Shown: one piece after another, positions 46,888-57,284 of the stretch
How positions within the stretch are numbered: the first letter of the stretch is position 1
Layout: every line of letters starts with the position of its first letter
DNA from: Cylindrobasidium torrendii FP15055 ss-10
Taxonomy: Eukaryota; Basidiomycota; Agaricomycetes; Agaricales; Physalacriaceae
Length of the DNA: 64,000 nt
Reading direction: 5' to 3'
Assembly (NCBI GenBank): GCA_000934385.1
Contig: KN880431.1
Location: 434,001-498,000, forward strand
Translations under genes and position numbers: made by a program
The notes under the pieces: generated by a model
Seen by the model: only the letters and a program-made list of their open reading frames with translations
The model's database searches: none
Told to the model about the DNA's origin: nothing

Positions 46888-47438
46888 ATGAATGCAACAT
46901 ATGCATCGTCCGACGTCGCAGGCACTGTCATCAGCATTCCTGGCCTCATCTGGAACCTCTATCTCGACTACCTGGTCTTCTATCCATCCAATTCCTGGGT
47001 AGCCACCATCGCCTACCTCTTCCGTATCCTTGCCACCATCCTCTTCATCCCGCTCTTAGCGCTCACTTTGCTGGTGCGCGCGGCGCGTATTTCCTGATTC
47101 CCGCGTGTGCTAACCCGTGGCAGGACCTGGTCTCATATGGCGTCGCCCGGTTGTTGGGTATCGTCGACCCCGACAGGCCATCCCATGTTGCAGCCAAGGC
47201 AAAGGGAAAAGAGGAAGACAAGTTGCAAGTGCCGAGAGAGCCCAAGGCGTACTTCGAGGGCGAGGAGAGCAATCTGAAGTTGGCTGGCGCGCACGACCTT
47301 TCTCCCGTCGTTTCGCGCTCCCCGTCTCCCGTACACACTCGGCGCACTGGATCCACCTTCATTCCCGAAAATGCGACCACCGTCGAGGAGGGTGCAGACA
47401 GTTTGAGGAAGAGGCAGCCGGCGCCAGTAGATGCTTGA
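46888..47438 (+). CDS. Small uncharacterised membrane protein
   Basis: The start at 46888 gives MNATYASSDVAGTVISIPGL. Two hydrophobic stretches follow: LIWNLYLDYLVFYPS and WVATIAYLFRILATILFIPL, continuing LLALTLL. A ~50-nt intron joins LTLL to DLVSYGVARLLGIVDPDRPS. The C-terminal half is charged and Ser/Pro-rich (VVSRSPSPVHTRRTG). Length is about 165 residues. No named family is recognised; short bitopic or hairpin proteins of this kind are common in fungal endomembranes. The gene lies 258 bp downstream of ESA1 in the same direction and converges on the CSL gene. Confidence 0.75.
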
Positions 47439-47867
47439 ATACCATGCTTTTGGGCAATGCAGTTTCTGTTCAAACTTAGATAGACCTTTGGAAGGAAACT
47501 TTTGCTGTCGTTTCATGCTTTTCATGTCTGGTTCATTTGTTGCGTCCAAAGTCGTAATCAACTCGGGCCCACCACAAACAAGACAGCGAGTACGAGCAAC
47601 ATTCAGTGACAAGCACAAACATTTAAATTTCTAAATGGTATACAGCTATGCAGCATGAAATGGATTCAGATATATAGGTATTCAAGAACATTCAAAAGGG
47701 TCGGTACGCGATATGTCCAACCGGTATGGTATACAAAGCGGTTACAGGAAAGCAATGAAACCGTAGCAGGTAGTAGGAGGAAAGTTCAGAACACGATGTA
47801 CGTAGGATATCATGTAGATAAACAAGATGGGTTGGAAGATGAGAAGGGTTCCTGGGGAGAAGACAAT
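47439..47867. other. Convergent 3' intergenic region
   Basis: 429 bp between the membrane-protein stop and the CSL stop; no coding or RNA signal was seen. Confidence 0.5.
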
Positions 47868-50746
47868 CTAGGGATACATCGTCGAGGTGGGAAAGATGAC
47901 ACCATCCCAACGGACGAGGAGAATAGGCCGACGCTTGTTAATGGACAACGACGTTTCTGGTGGGACACAGGCCATGACCTCCCCACAGCGCACTTCAGCA
48001 AAGGACGACGGCTCTGATCCAAAGTACACAGAGTACGGCTCCTTCCTGTCAAAGTTCTCTCCATAGATGGTGATCACCCTGGAATCGTCAGCCGCTCCTG
48101 GTACAGGGCTGGTGCTGCGCGTATGCCTGACTGGCAGCTCAGATGCGCGATCTGGCGAGAGATACTTGATGACACTTGGGAAGGGCGTCACAGGTTTTGA
48201 GGGGACGGCGCTCAGCATCACGTTCGATGCCGCTTCAGCGTCGAATAGTGCAGTCGGCACAAAGAAGTTGTACCGGGCTTGCTCTGTGTTCGCGTCAGTT
48301 GAAGAAGGAGGTACACACAAGTTGTGACCACAAACCTGTGCCAACAATGGTCCACACGCTACTTTCGCCAATGTCAACCTGCCACATCGCGCCTGACGAG
48401 CCAAGAGCGTAGTCAGACGCTGTAGGCCGGCGCGAGTTTGAGTTCGAACTTGCCGACCCCCCAGTGCGGCGACGACCTTTGCCAGTGGATCGGTTTCCAG
48501 CGCTCGACGCGGACCGCATTGGTTTCTTCACCTTGCCGCCGTCGTTAGTTCCTGGCAGGTATTCAGACCCAGTGGGAGACGGTGGGCCACTATCCTGACC
48601 AAAGTAATCGGCCGTGCCATTTTGCATGAGAGGCGAACTGGGGGACATGTGAGACCCCGGGGCCCACGACCGAGCTTCGAGGGGACGATATGTGTTGACT
48701 TTTTCACCCATGCAGGATAGAAACGAACCCGATTGGCCTATGAGGTTTTGCGGCGCAGGATAGTTGTTGGCATCATATACCTCGAAGGCAATTTTGTGCA
48801 GCTGGGAAACAGGGTCGCCACAGACCTCACCGGGCGCACAATGACGGTCGGAAACAGCCTTGGAGCCATCTTGCATTCCACCGCCAACTGCCGTAGTCTG
48901 GCGGTCGACTTTGCGAATGATGAGAACAGGACTCACGACCCCCGACGTCAGGCATTGCAGTACGATGGTCTGGTTGTAGTAAACCGGAATCTGTGAGCCA
49001 TTCGCTGTAAGAGGAATCGCATTAGGCGGTGGGGAGGGGTAGTCGGGCTGAGGGGGCGGCGGCGGCGGGGAATCAACAGTACCCGAAGGTTTGGACGCGT
49101 CTACGATGTAAATGAGGAAAGGGTCTACCCTAAGGGTCAGAAGGGTGAACGCTGATGGACAGTTCGACGTACCCCACGACGCAGTGCGCGCGATAAAAGA
49201 GGGCGAGCTCGTACGCCCACTGTCCGCGCCCTGAAGGGATTGACCATCCGAGCCCTTGAAAGATGCGCCAGAGCCGGAGACACAAAGGTACTTGGTAGAC
49301 ACCGTTTGAGAGCGTAGTCGGTGGAAGAGAGATATGGTCGACCCGTGGTTGATGCACACTAAAGGCAAAATGGCAGGCTGATAAGGACTGAGGCCGAGCA
49401 GAGGCAAAATGAAAACGAACGCTCTAGGTTTTTCGCGCTCTGACGCTTCTTGCTAGGTTTGCTGATGACCTTGATGGGTTTACTGGGGAATACGCCGATA
49501 ACACGCGCCGGCTCGTCCTCGTCGTGCGAAGGCACAGTCACGGCAGCAAGCGCCTCGACCTTTTTTCTCTTTTCATCGAGCTCCGAGATGAACAGCTGCT
49601 TTCCAACGCAGCGGCCGATATAGGTAGTCGAGTGCCAGGGAGGGGGATCGTTCACGTCGAGGGATTTCCCGGTCGAAGACGTCCATTCAATTGTACCTTC
49701 CTGCGGCGGGGCCTCTCCGGATATCGAGACGACGACTCGGGGTGGGCAAAGCTTGATGTCTGATTCATCGGGGCCATTGCGAACGTCCGTCCACCACGAA
49801 TGGCCAATCAAAATGGCGGTGGGTGGGGGGCACAAAAACCTAGCAGACATTCAGATTCGGCTCTACCTCGCGAGGCCACATAGTATGTGAGAGAACCTTT
49901 TCTCGTTCCCGTAAGATTTTTGGGCCACTTTGGAGGACATGACGATGACTGTCCGCTCGCCATATCCCAGACGGTTAGGCGTAGAGAGATATTCCTCGAC
50001 GGTAGGCCTGTGCGAGTGTTCAGAGGGCTTGAATCGTTATAAATATGGACAACCTACTTGATAAAAGAATGTAGGTCGGTGGCCATGGCTGATGGTTGGA
50101 GAGAAGGAGCTGGACGAGGAAGCTGGCTGCCTGTTGAGGGACCGTGCATCAAGGCGTTGCCGTTTGAGGCGTAGTAAGGGTCGTTCAGAGACCCACCATG
50201 GGTCACCTGAGGAGCCACGCTCCTCAGAGTCCCCGTTGGGCGGTCGTGTGGCGCGCCATTGGAATGGCCATAGGAATTGATATGCTCTTCCCCTTCATAT
50301 GAAGTAGTTGACAGGTAGGTGCCATTTCCGACACCGGTGGACCCGTACTCGTCAGTTATGTCCGAATATACAGCCAAACGCCGCGGACTGCTTTGGTCGT
50401 AGTCAAAGCCCGGCGCGGGCATGGGAGCATACGCCGAATGATGGGTCGGCTCAGGCGGTGTGACCTTTCCTGTGTTGTACGAGGACACATACGCTGAGTT
50501 ATGGCCGTTCGTGTATGGGTGCATGGAAGGGTCGTAGCTGGGGTGTGTATAGCTTGCGTCGTTGAGCATTCCGTATCCACCAGCATGAAGAGAAGAAGAG
50601 GAAGCGTCGGGGCGCCTGTACTGGTGGCCCATTCCATTGCCCAACAGCTCGGTGTACCCAGGATCCTGTTTGGGTTGAACTCGAGGCGGAGACAGCTATA
50701 AGCAGTAACTCACAGGCTCAGGTGTCATATTATAAGCTGGATCCAT
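47868..50746 (-). CDS. CSL-family (CBF1/Su(H)/LAG-1) transcription factor
   Basis: CSL proteins bind GTGGGAA-like sites. Animals couple them to Notch; fungi have them without Notch (Cbf11 and Cbf12 in fission yeast). The start at 50746 gives MDPAYNMTPEP, spliced to DPGYTELLGNGMGHQYRRPD, followed by a long Ser/Tyr/Pro-rich region. The N-terminal Rel-like (LAG1) domain shows YRRPTVEEYLSTPNR, LCPPPTAILIGHSWWTD and KQLFISELDEKRKKVEA. The beta-trefoil domain shows INHGSTISLFHRLRSQTVST, KYLCVSGSG, IPVYYNQTIVLQCLTSGVVS and VSPVLIIRKVDRQTTAVGG, with an acidic and Pro-rich insert around it. A C-terminal IPT-like segment ends VITIYGENFDRKEPYSVYFG, CVPPETSLSINKRRPILLV. The protein is about 880 residues, within the range of the long fungal CSL classes. 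Confidence 0.92.
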
Positions 50747-50811
50747 ACTGTTTGGGGCGCCTATACCTGGTTTGACGCCTCGAAAAATCCGCGAATGCCT
50801 CACAAGCACGC

Positions 50812-51651
50812 TTAAGTAGATGGCGGCACGAGGCAACGGCCGAGAATTGACCTCGAAGCGGACCGATGGAGGAGTATCGGCAGGAGGGTTGCAGCGCCGC
50901 AAAGAGGACGACGATGATAATGAATGTTGGGAAGAAGAGGCGCCATAAGGGCGCGCATTTTGAAGGACAAGAGCGCGGGGCCAGTATGTGACAAATGATC
51001 GGGGATTCGGCAGATGCCAGCACAAGATTTAGCAGAATTGTAGCAGAAACTGCCATCGGCACCAAGCGTGAACTGGTTCGGCCATGGTCTTTTTGAACGG
51101 GGAACCACATACATCGGCACGCAAGTGGCATGCACCAAAAAGTAGCCGAAGCATGGCTCATAACAGTCGGGTTCGTCGAAGCTGATGGGTTTGACACACA
51201 CGACAAACACTTCCTCTTCTTCCCACACTTCTCCCTCTTCGCGCTTCACATAGAAAGCTTAATCGTAGCGTGGCGGCGCTCTGAGTGGCCAGAGGCCGGC
51301 CACATGTAGTATCCCATCGTAATACTTCTGCACCCGCAAAGTCTTCGACGACGACAACTCGACGACCATAACATCGTCTTGAGTGCCTAGAGTCTTACTA
51401 TGAACACGACCCGATTTTTCTTTTTGGCCGGGCGAGTTCAACCACTCCAAACAGCACTGTGGGTCCGTCTCACTGGAATTGGACTGGCGAGAACCAGGTG
51501 AGCAGTCATTGGGGCGTAAAAAGCCCATGCCATTCTTGTCCACTGTACAGCTTATTGGACATTCGCGACCGAGTCGATGGCGCAAAACGGGGTCCAATAT
51601 GCGGACAAGTTGAGTTGACCACACAATTGCATCCACATGTTCACTGTCCAC
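50812..51651 (-). pseudogene. Unassigned minus-strand reading frame with one internal TAA (tentative)
   Basis: A single frame stays open from 51651 to 50812 except for one TAA after LRAPPRYD (about 51259). The upstream part begins at a GTG or an internal Met (MGFLRPNDCSPGSRQ); the downstream part contains VFVVCVKPISFDEPDCYEPC and FGYFLVHATCVPMYVV. I do not recognise the family. It could be a decayed gene, an unrecognised intron-bearing gene upstream of CSL, or a chance frame inside the CSL promoter or 5' leader. Confidence 0.25.
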
Positions 51652-52428
51652 CGGTTATCCCATCGAGCCGGGGGTACTTATCAACAGTATTAACGACAAG
51701 ACACCGACGATAACGCCCCGACTCATAGATGGGGGCGCACAACGAGTTGCTCGAAGTTGAACATTAAACCATGGGTATCGGCAAGTTGGCGTCAGGTATG
51801 TCAGTTGAATACCACAGGTCTCGTTACTATGATAGGTCTACATACAATCATTCGTATGAGCGGCTGTGGTATTTACGAGGGCCTTTTTAATGGTTTAAAT
51901 AATACAACTATATTTTAGCACAATAAAGTGAGATCATGTTGCCTCCAGAAACGTTCAATGACCAACGATTATTCAAGTTCAAGACTTCGAACAAGTGCAT
52001 GATCAAGAGCCTCGGGGGCACCATACTTTTGGTCCATGGACTTGCGAAAATGATAGCTCCTGCTTATAGCTTGAACATAGCATATGATGCTTTCAAAACC
52101 GTGTATGTTAAATAACATAGGAGGAAAGTTATAAGCTTGATCTTTAGTCGGCAGAATGATGATGTGAATGTTGTACATAAGCAGGCGCTGTTTTGGTTCA
52201 TCGGACCAGGTTCAAGAGTACTGCCATCATAGTGCTCGTCGCTCATTGCCCGTGTTATCTTTCCATCCACCATCTGGTGTCAAACATCTGGCCGATTTGG
52301 ACAGCTTGGGAGCGTTGCTATTGCCTACTGGCCGAAATTCGTCCTTCTGGACGACCAGTCCTCGGCCTGCAACTTCAAGTTCGTGAAGGAGCCGAACCAA
52401 CAACCAGCGTAGGAGAAGGCGGCACGTA
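51652..52428. other. Intergenic region
   Basis: AT-rich, with only short random frames. It should contain the promoter of the gene starting at 52429. No repeat or RNA gene was seen. Confidence 0.5.
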
Positions 52429-54116
52429 ATGTCTGCCTACCGCCTCGATGCTCCTAGGCCAAGGCAGCGACCTGATCCTCTTCAAATTGACCATTCTATG
52501 TCATACAAATCAGCTAGTGCACTGAACCAGCAGTCGCCTCCCCTTTTGTATGAGGTTCCTTCACCATTCTCTACATCTCCTCCTGGCAGCCCTCGGAGTC
52601 ATCTCACATCTCCCACATCCCCGACACACAAACGCCGTTCAATCAACCGCCAGGCAAGGAGCGGTGAGCGCACTCCGCCACTTGGTTCCGGTCGCAATCG
52701 TTCTGTAACACCCGTTGGGGATGGAGATCTAAACCTGTTTGCCGAGCAATGTCGAGCATGGTGCGTGATTGTGCAAAGCTACATAACACTGACTAACCAT
52801 TCCAAAGGTATTTCGACCAGGATGAGCATGCAGGCCAGCAGATGTCCCATACCCTCGCTACTTTACCCCCATCCCAACGGGCTGCCTACGCACGTCTCCA
52901 AGCTTCTGTGCGGGCCACATATCACCGGACTGTCAGTGCACGCAAGGTTGCAGAGTTCCAGGCCCACCTGAGCGCAACGCAACCGGGGGGCTCCCTTTTA
53001 CCACATTGTCGTGCCGATCCATCCAGCGCCGATGCCAAGAAAGGTGAACTCCCTACCCCATATGTTGTCGAAATGCAAACACCTCATCCTCATTACCTAC
53101 AGAACGTTATCAGCGTTTTGAGCGGTTTATCAGAACGTGGTGTACTATGGGCATGCCCGGTCCTCAGCCGTTCTTCCGGGCGCGTACGTCGTTTGAGCAG
53201 AGTGCTTACTTCGTACTCACCGTCTACGATAGTCTGGGCGTTGATGACGCTGCAAACCATGTCCACGAAAGCCGGTGGTGCTGGTGAATACAGGATTGAA
53301 TGGGAAATTGACGATGCTGTATTCATGGAATCTGGGTGCGTTCATCTGCATAGCAACATCACATGCGCGTGCTCACGCGCACGTCCTACAGTGGACGTGA
53401 TTTCATGATCGATGCAATAGATGCTCTCAAAGGCGTATGTTTATTGTTATGTGTCCAGGATTCGCTCAAACATTGCCCCCCAGATACTGGCATTCGAGGA
53501 GGTTGCGGCGCCGAGAAAGTCCACGAGCACCGCTGGGACGGCCACCACTCATGTACGCGCCCAGTCTCAGCCTTTGCTTTCTGTGCAGAGACCCACGAAG
53601 ACCCCACCCGTCGTACCGAAGCGCTTGCGCTCGCCAAGCGACCCTTTTTTGGATACCCACACCCCTCAGGCTCTCTCGCGATCCGTGGGCTCGTCAACTT
53701 CGGGCTCATCCTCCCAACCGGACGAGAATGCACTCACTCCCCCTCTGATCCCTGACAAAGCGGACGGGTCCACAAGTCCGTTCTCTTCAGCTTTTGGAGA
53801 TGCAGTAGGTACCGATGGACGCGAGGATGAGGAGTCACTACGTATATGGACAGCTCCGGATTTATCAAGTCCTGACTATCTCAATTTACTGCAAGCATTC
53901 CCTGCGTTCGTGAGTCGTGGAGCCTCACCACGATTTCCCGACAAGCCCCCAAGTGGCGACCTAGAGGAAGGTTACGACGCCACATCGAGAGAAGATACGG
54001 CCATACAATTTGGCACGGGGAGTATGTGGATCGGGGCAAGAACACGCAGTTCTGGCTGGGAAGGTGGTAACTGGTGGACACGTTTTGTTAGCTGGTGCAA
54101 GAACATATTTTGTTAA
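52429..54116 (+). CDS. Uncharacterised Ser/Pro-rich protein with a conserved helical core
   Basis: The start at 52429 gives MSAYRLDAPRPRQRPDPLQI. The first ~110 residues are Ser/Pro-rich with SP/TP sites. The core, rebuilt over several introns, reads TLATLPPSQRAAYARLQASV, HRTVSARKVAEFQAHLS, ERYQRFERFIRTWCTMGMPG, PQPFFRALWALMTLQTMSTK, RIEWEIDDAVFMESGGRDFM and IDAIDALKGILAFEE. An apparent shift near 53190 is removed by a ~50-nt intron between PQPFFRA and LWALM. The tail is Ser/Pro-rich and ends GNWWTRFVSWCKNIFC, an aromatic/Cys motif that could associate with membrane. I know no named domain here; the core looks conserved and probably fungal. No signal peptide is visible. Confidence 0.7.
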
Positions 54117-55980
54117 GTGCAGGACCAGTGCTTACCTTCCTGAGACTATCGGACACTTATGTATCGCCTATGCTTCACTCCATCCCCTAGGACAAACTAC
54201 TGCCTATTTACTTATTTTATTGCAGGAGCATTCCATGTAAAGCTGTAACGAAGCTTCCTCCACCCCTTCCGACGTTTCTACTGGCATCATCTAAAAGTGA
54301 ACGAGGCGTGATCTCTGACCGTGGGGACTGTACGTAGCGAGGGTGTGCCCACCAGCGAGCTCGAACTAGTTCAGATCAGGTTCGAATGATAGCCGAAGTA
54401 TTACCTTGCTCAGACAGGACCTATGCTGGCGGAAAACGGCCGCAAAAAGTCGAGGGTCCCAAATGCAACGCACTGATAATGCTCCAATGATAATCGAAAG
54501 AGGTGACCACGCTCTGTGCCGGCGGCTTGAAAGCTTCCTGGAAGTTCTCCGTTGTACTTGTATTCATTGGGTTTTTGAGGGTGCCTGCATGTGGCTAGTT
54601 AAGGATTGTCGACTGAAGGTGACGTTCGAAAGAGGACTGTTGTGCGACATTCAGAGGACTCAGCAGTGCCACTCACTGAAATGTACCGAGGTGTGAATTG
54701 ACGTCGCTAAAGCCGCTATGATATGTTTGGGATCCCATTCGGCGCTACGCACGACTGAGCGCTTAATGGAATCCGAGGCGGGATGCAATCACAGCTTTGC
54801 AATTAAAGGCGGAACAGGTGGCTCTCGGCCGCCATTCAGCTTGTAAGATATAATCAGCATACAGTGGCACACAGTCCTCAGCGCTCAGCACCAAGCTTCT
54901 ACTTACTCGCAAATGATTAATGATTAGCCACTCTCCTTTCGTCCGGTGTGAGGAATTCTGCAAACAGCAATAATGCGTGGCAGCTTATAAAACCCGAGTT
55001 CATTTTTCGTTGAGCCAACACATTCGGCGGACGGTCGAAGCCATGTGGATCAGTCTTGGTTCAATTGGGGCGGCGCTTCCTCTCAATAACGTGCTATCCT
55101 TTGCTACAAGGGCATGCGAGTGCGAGCTAGCGGCATGATAGTAGCATCCAAGCGAATAAATTGAGTCTTGGTCGAGAATTGCTAGGCGTCGATTCCGTGC
55201 CTTCCCACCGAAGCAGACGGCGACGTCCTAAAATGCCCAATCACCCTGATTACTTGTCAAGAGTAATCGCATGGATCTCGGGGCCTTTGCTTGTGAACCG
55301 ATTATCGTTGTTGTTGTTACATTTCAGAAATGGTCCTACCCCATTTGCCATACGGCAAGGCTGGCTCTAATTATATAGTCTACATAGTAGAACCGTCTGT
55401 TGTTGCATAAATCCGCATCCTCGATGCGGAATGTCGCATTCATTGCAGAATCAAAATCAAAAGACTCCCCGGCAAAGGCGCGAAGTCGGGGCGCCACTAC
55501 GTCGTCCGTGACGGACACCAACACCACAGCTCTCTGTACACCGATCCGTGCCCAATTAGGATGTGCAAGTACAACATCACATGACCAATTTCCGTCCTTG
55601 CAACTCAGGGAGGCGGGGGCTGAGTTCGAATATTTGTACCGATCTGGAAAGGAATGAATGAAAGCCGCGCCACGCTGCCTTGAGCCACCAAGGTTGTCTT
55701 GCAAATGGTTCTTGTATCACTGCTAGTGGACAGACTGGGCGTCGTGATTTATTGTCGGTTTGATGAGGTTAAACACCTGAAGCGCTAAAGGTTGCTTTTT
55801 AGCCGCTCACATTCAATATTCAAATTCAAGATCGAATTGATGGGTTTCAATTCAGATGATTATATCCCCTGCCCCGATTCCTATGGATCCCCTTCTAACG
55901 CACACCAGGCATCCCTGTCGCATTTACAACCTTTCGACCTAGCCATCCAAGCTTCAAACCCTCCGTGTCGGCTTTGGTCT
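54117..55980. other. Long gene-poor region (1.86 kb)
   Basis: No gene can be supported. The longest frame is a 122-codon minus-strand ORF at 55336-55704 with no recognisable motif. A GGTTCGAAT near 54380 resembles a tRNA B box, but no cloverleaf or A box fits. No transposon end or repeat was found by eye. Confidence 0.5.
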
Positions 55981-56991
55981 TCAGTCGTATGAGGGTATTA
56001 CAGAGCCCAGACCAAGCTGCTTCGCTTTGTTATACACGGCTCGTGCAATTGCAACATCCTGCAAACCGGTTCCAACGCTCTTGAAGATGGTGAACTCCCC
56101 CGCCGCACATTGGCTACTACTGGGCGAACTCGTGAGTATCACGGTGCCCAATCCAACAACGTCTTTCTCCGACAGTCCTGCATCAATGAGCTCCCCAGCT
56201 TCAATGAGACAGGCCTCTACGTCGTCGACGCACACCGTATGCGCGCGGTGAACGAGCTCGGCTGGAATCTCGTGCATCGTCGGTTTGTACGAGCCTATCA
56301 GCACAACGTGCTTTGGCTTCGGAGGCGAAGACACCGGTATGTCCGTGAACAGAGGCTCGGTCGACGGTGTTGCACACACGACCACGTCTGCTTCTGCAAG
56401 GATAGCGTCGACGGGTATTTCCTGGTGATGCCACAGAAATTCCACGGTCGGAAAGGACTCAGTCAAGTCTTTGGTAAGTCGAGAAGCTCGACTGGAGGAC
56501 GCGCGTGCAACAATTATGCACCGAGTGATGGTCTTGTAGGCACGACAGAAGACAGATAGGTGTGCATGGATTTGTTCTCCTGCCCCGAAGGCTACGATGC
56601 ATCTTGGTTCTCCGGGGTACAGCTGCTGGGCAGACACAAGGCTGGCTGCGGCGTTTCGAAGTGCTGTGAGCTTGCGGGCGTTGATCACTGCTTCCAATTG
56701 ACCATCTTCCGTGAAGAGGAGGGTAGACGCAGGCAGGCCGATGTGAGAAGTGACCGAGACGATTTTGGCGGCTGTACCTCCGAGAGCCGATGATGCTGGC
56801 AAGCGCGCAGGCATGAACAAAGCTGTATGATTTGGCGCATTGATGCTAATGCGTGAAGGACAGGCAGGTGCTTCGCCTGAGTTGGCTGGAGGCGCAAAGA
56901 CGGTACGTGTGATCTGAACAAGGTCGTCGACGGTCAGTAACGAGGCGACTTTGTCGACGTCCGCCGTGCTCAAGACAGTCAAGGTGGACAT
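55981..56991 (-). CDS. Ornithine cyclodeaminase/mu-crystallin family enzyme
   Basis: An intronless 336-codon frame starting MSTLTVLSTADVDKVASLLT. The N-terminal dimerisation half includes TAAKIVSVTSHIGLPAS, LLFTEDGQLEAVINARKLTA and LRNAAASLVSAQQLYPG, the R-x-AA core of the family. The Rossmann half has IVAFGAGEQIHAHLSVFCRA (GxGxQ dinucleotide site), ILAEADVVVCATPSTEPLF and VVLIGSYKPTMHEIPAEL. Family members reduce or deaminate ornithine, arginine, alanine or ketimines with NAD(P)H. Which reaction applies cannot be told here. It is divergent from the BSD2-like gene with 293 bp between starts. The intronless state is unusual in this window and is shared by its BSD2-like neighbour. Confidence 0.93.
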   Translation of the reverse strand: MSTLTVLSTADVDKVASLLTVDDLVQITRTVFAPPANSGEAPACPSRISINAPNHTALFMPARLPASSALGGTAAKIVSVTSHIGLPASTLLFTEDGQLEAVINARKLTALRNAAASLVSAQQLYPGEPRCIVAFGAGEQIHAHLSVFCRAYKTITRCIIVARASSSRASRLTKDLTESFPTVEFLWHHQEIPVDAILAEADVVVCATPSTEPLFTDIPVSSPPKPKHVVLIGSYKPTMHEIPAELVHRAHTVCVDDVEACLIEAGELIDAGLSEKDVVGLGTVILTSSPSSSQCAAGEFTIFKSVGTGLQDVAIARAVYNKAKQLGLGSVIPSYD

Positions 56992-57284
56992 GGTGTGTGC
57001 GAGAAGAGATTCTGTGCTGATTAGATATCATTAGATGACCCAACGGCCGACGGAGATATAACGGCCTTAAACATTTCGCAGTATATCACTTTGTAAAGGC
57101 CCAATGGCGCACAGTCAAAGCAGGCGCTTCAAATCAGCTTCAAATCGAAATTTGAAGATAACAGGCCATTTCTGAATTTCGGAGAATGGTCGGCCAATGG
57201 TTGTCTAGCAGTGGGCTGTATAGGGGCGTCACGTCACACTGTAACACCTACTCTAGCCCCCACTATTCAACCACGACCACAATC

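Noticed and set aside
53100..53330. Frameshift in the unknown Ser/Pro-rich gene
   Set aside because: An intron of about 50 nt between PQPFFRA and LWALM restores the frame.
54370..54400. tRNA gene suggested by a GGTTCGAAT B-box-like sequence
   Set aside because: No matching A box, acceptor stem or anticodon arm could be drawn around it on either strand.
55336..55704. Minus-strand 122-codon ORF as a gene
   Set aside because: No recognisable motif, no convincing neighbouring exons and no start context; it is left as part of a gene-poor region.
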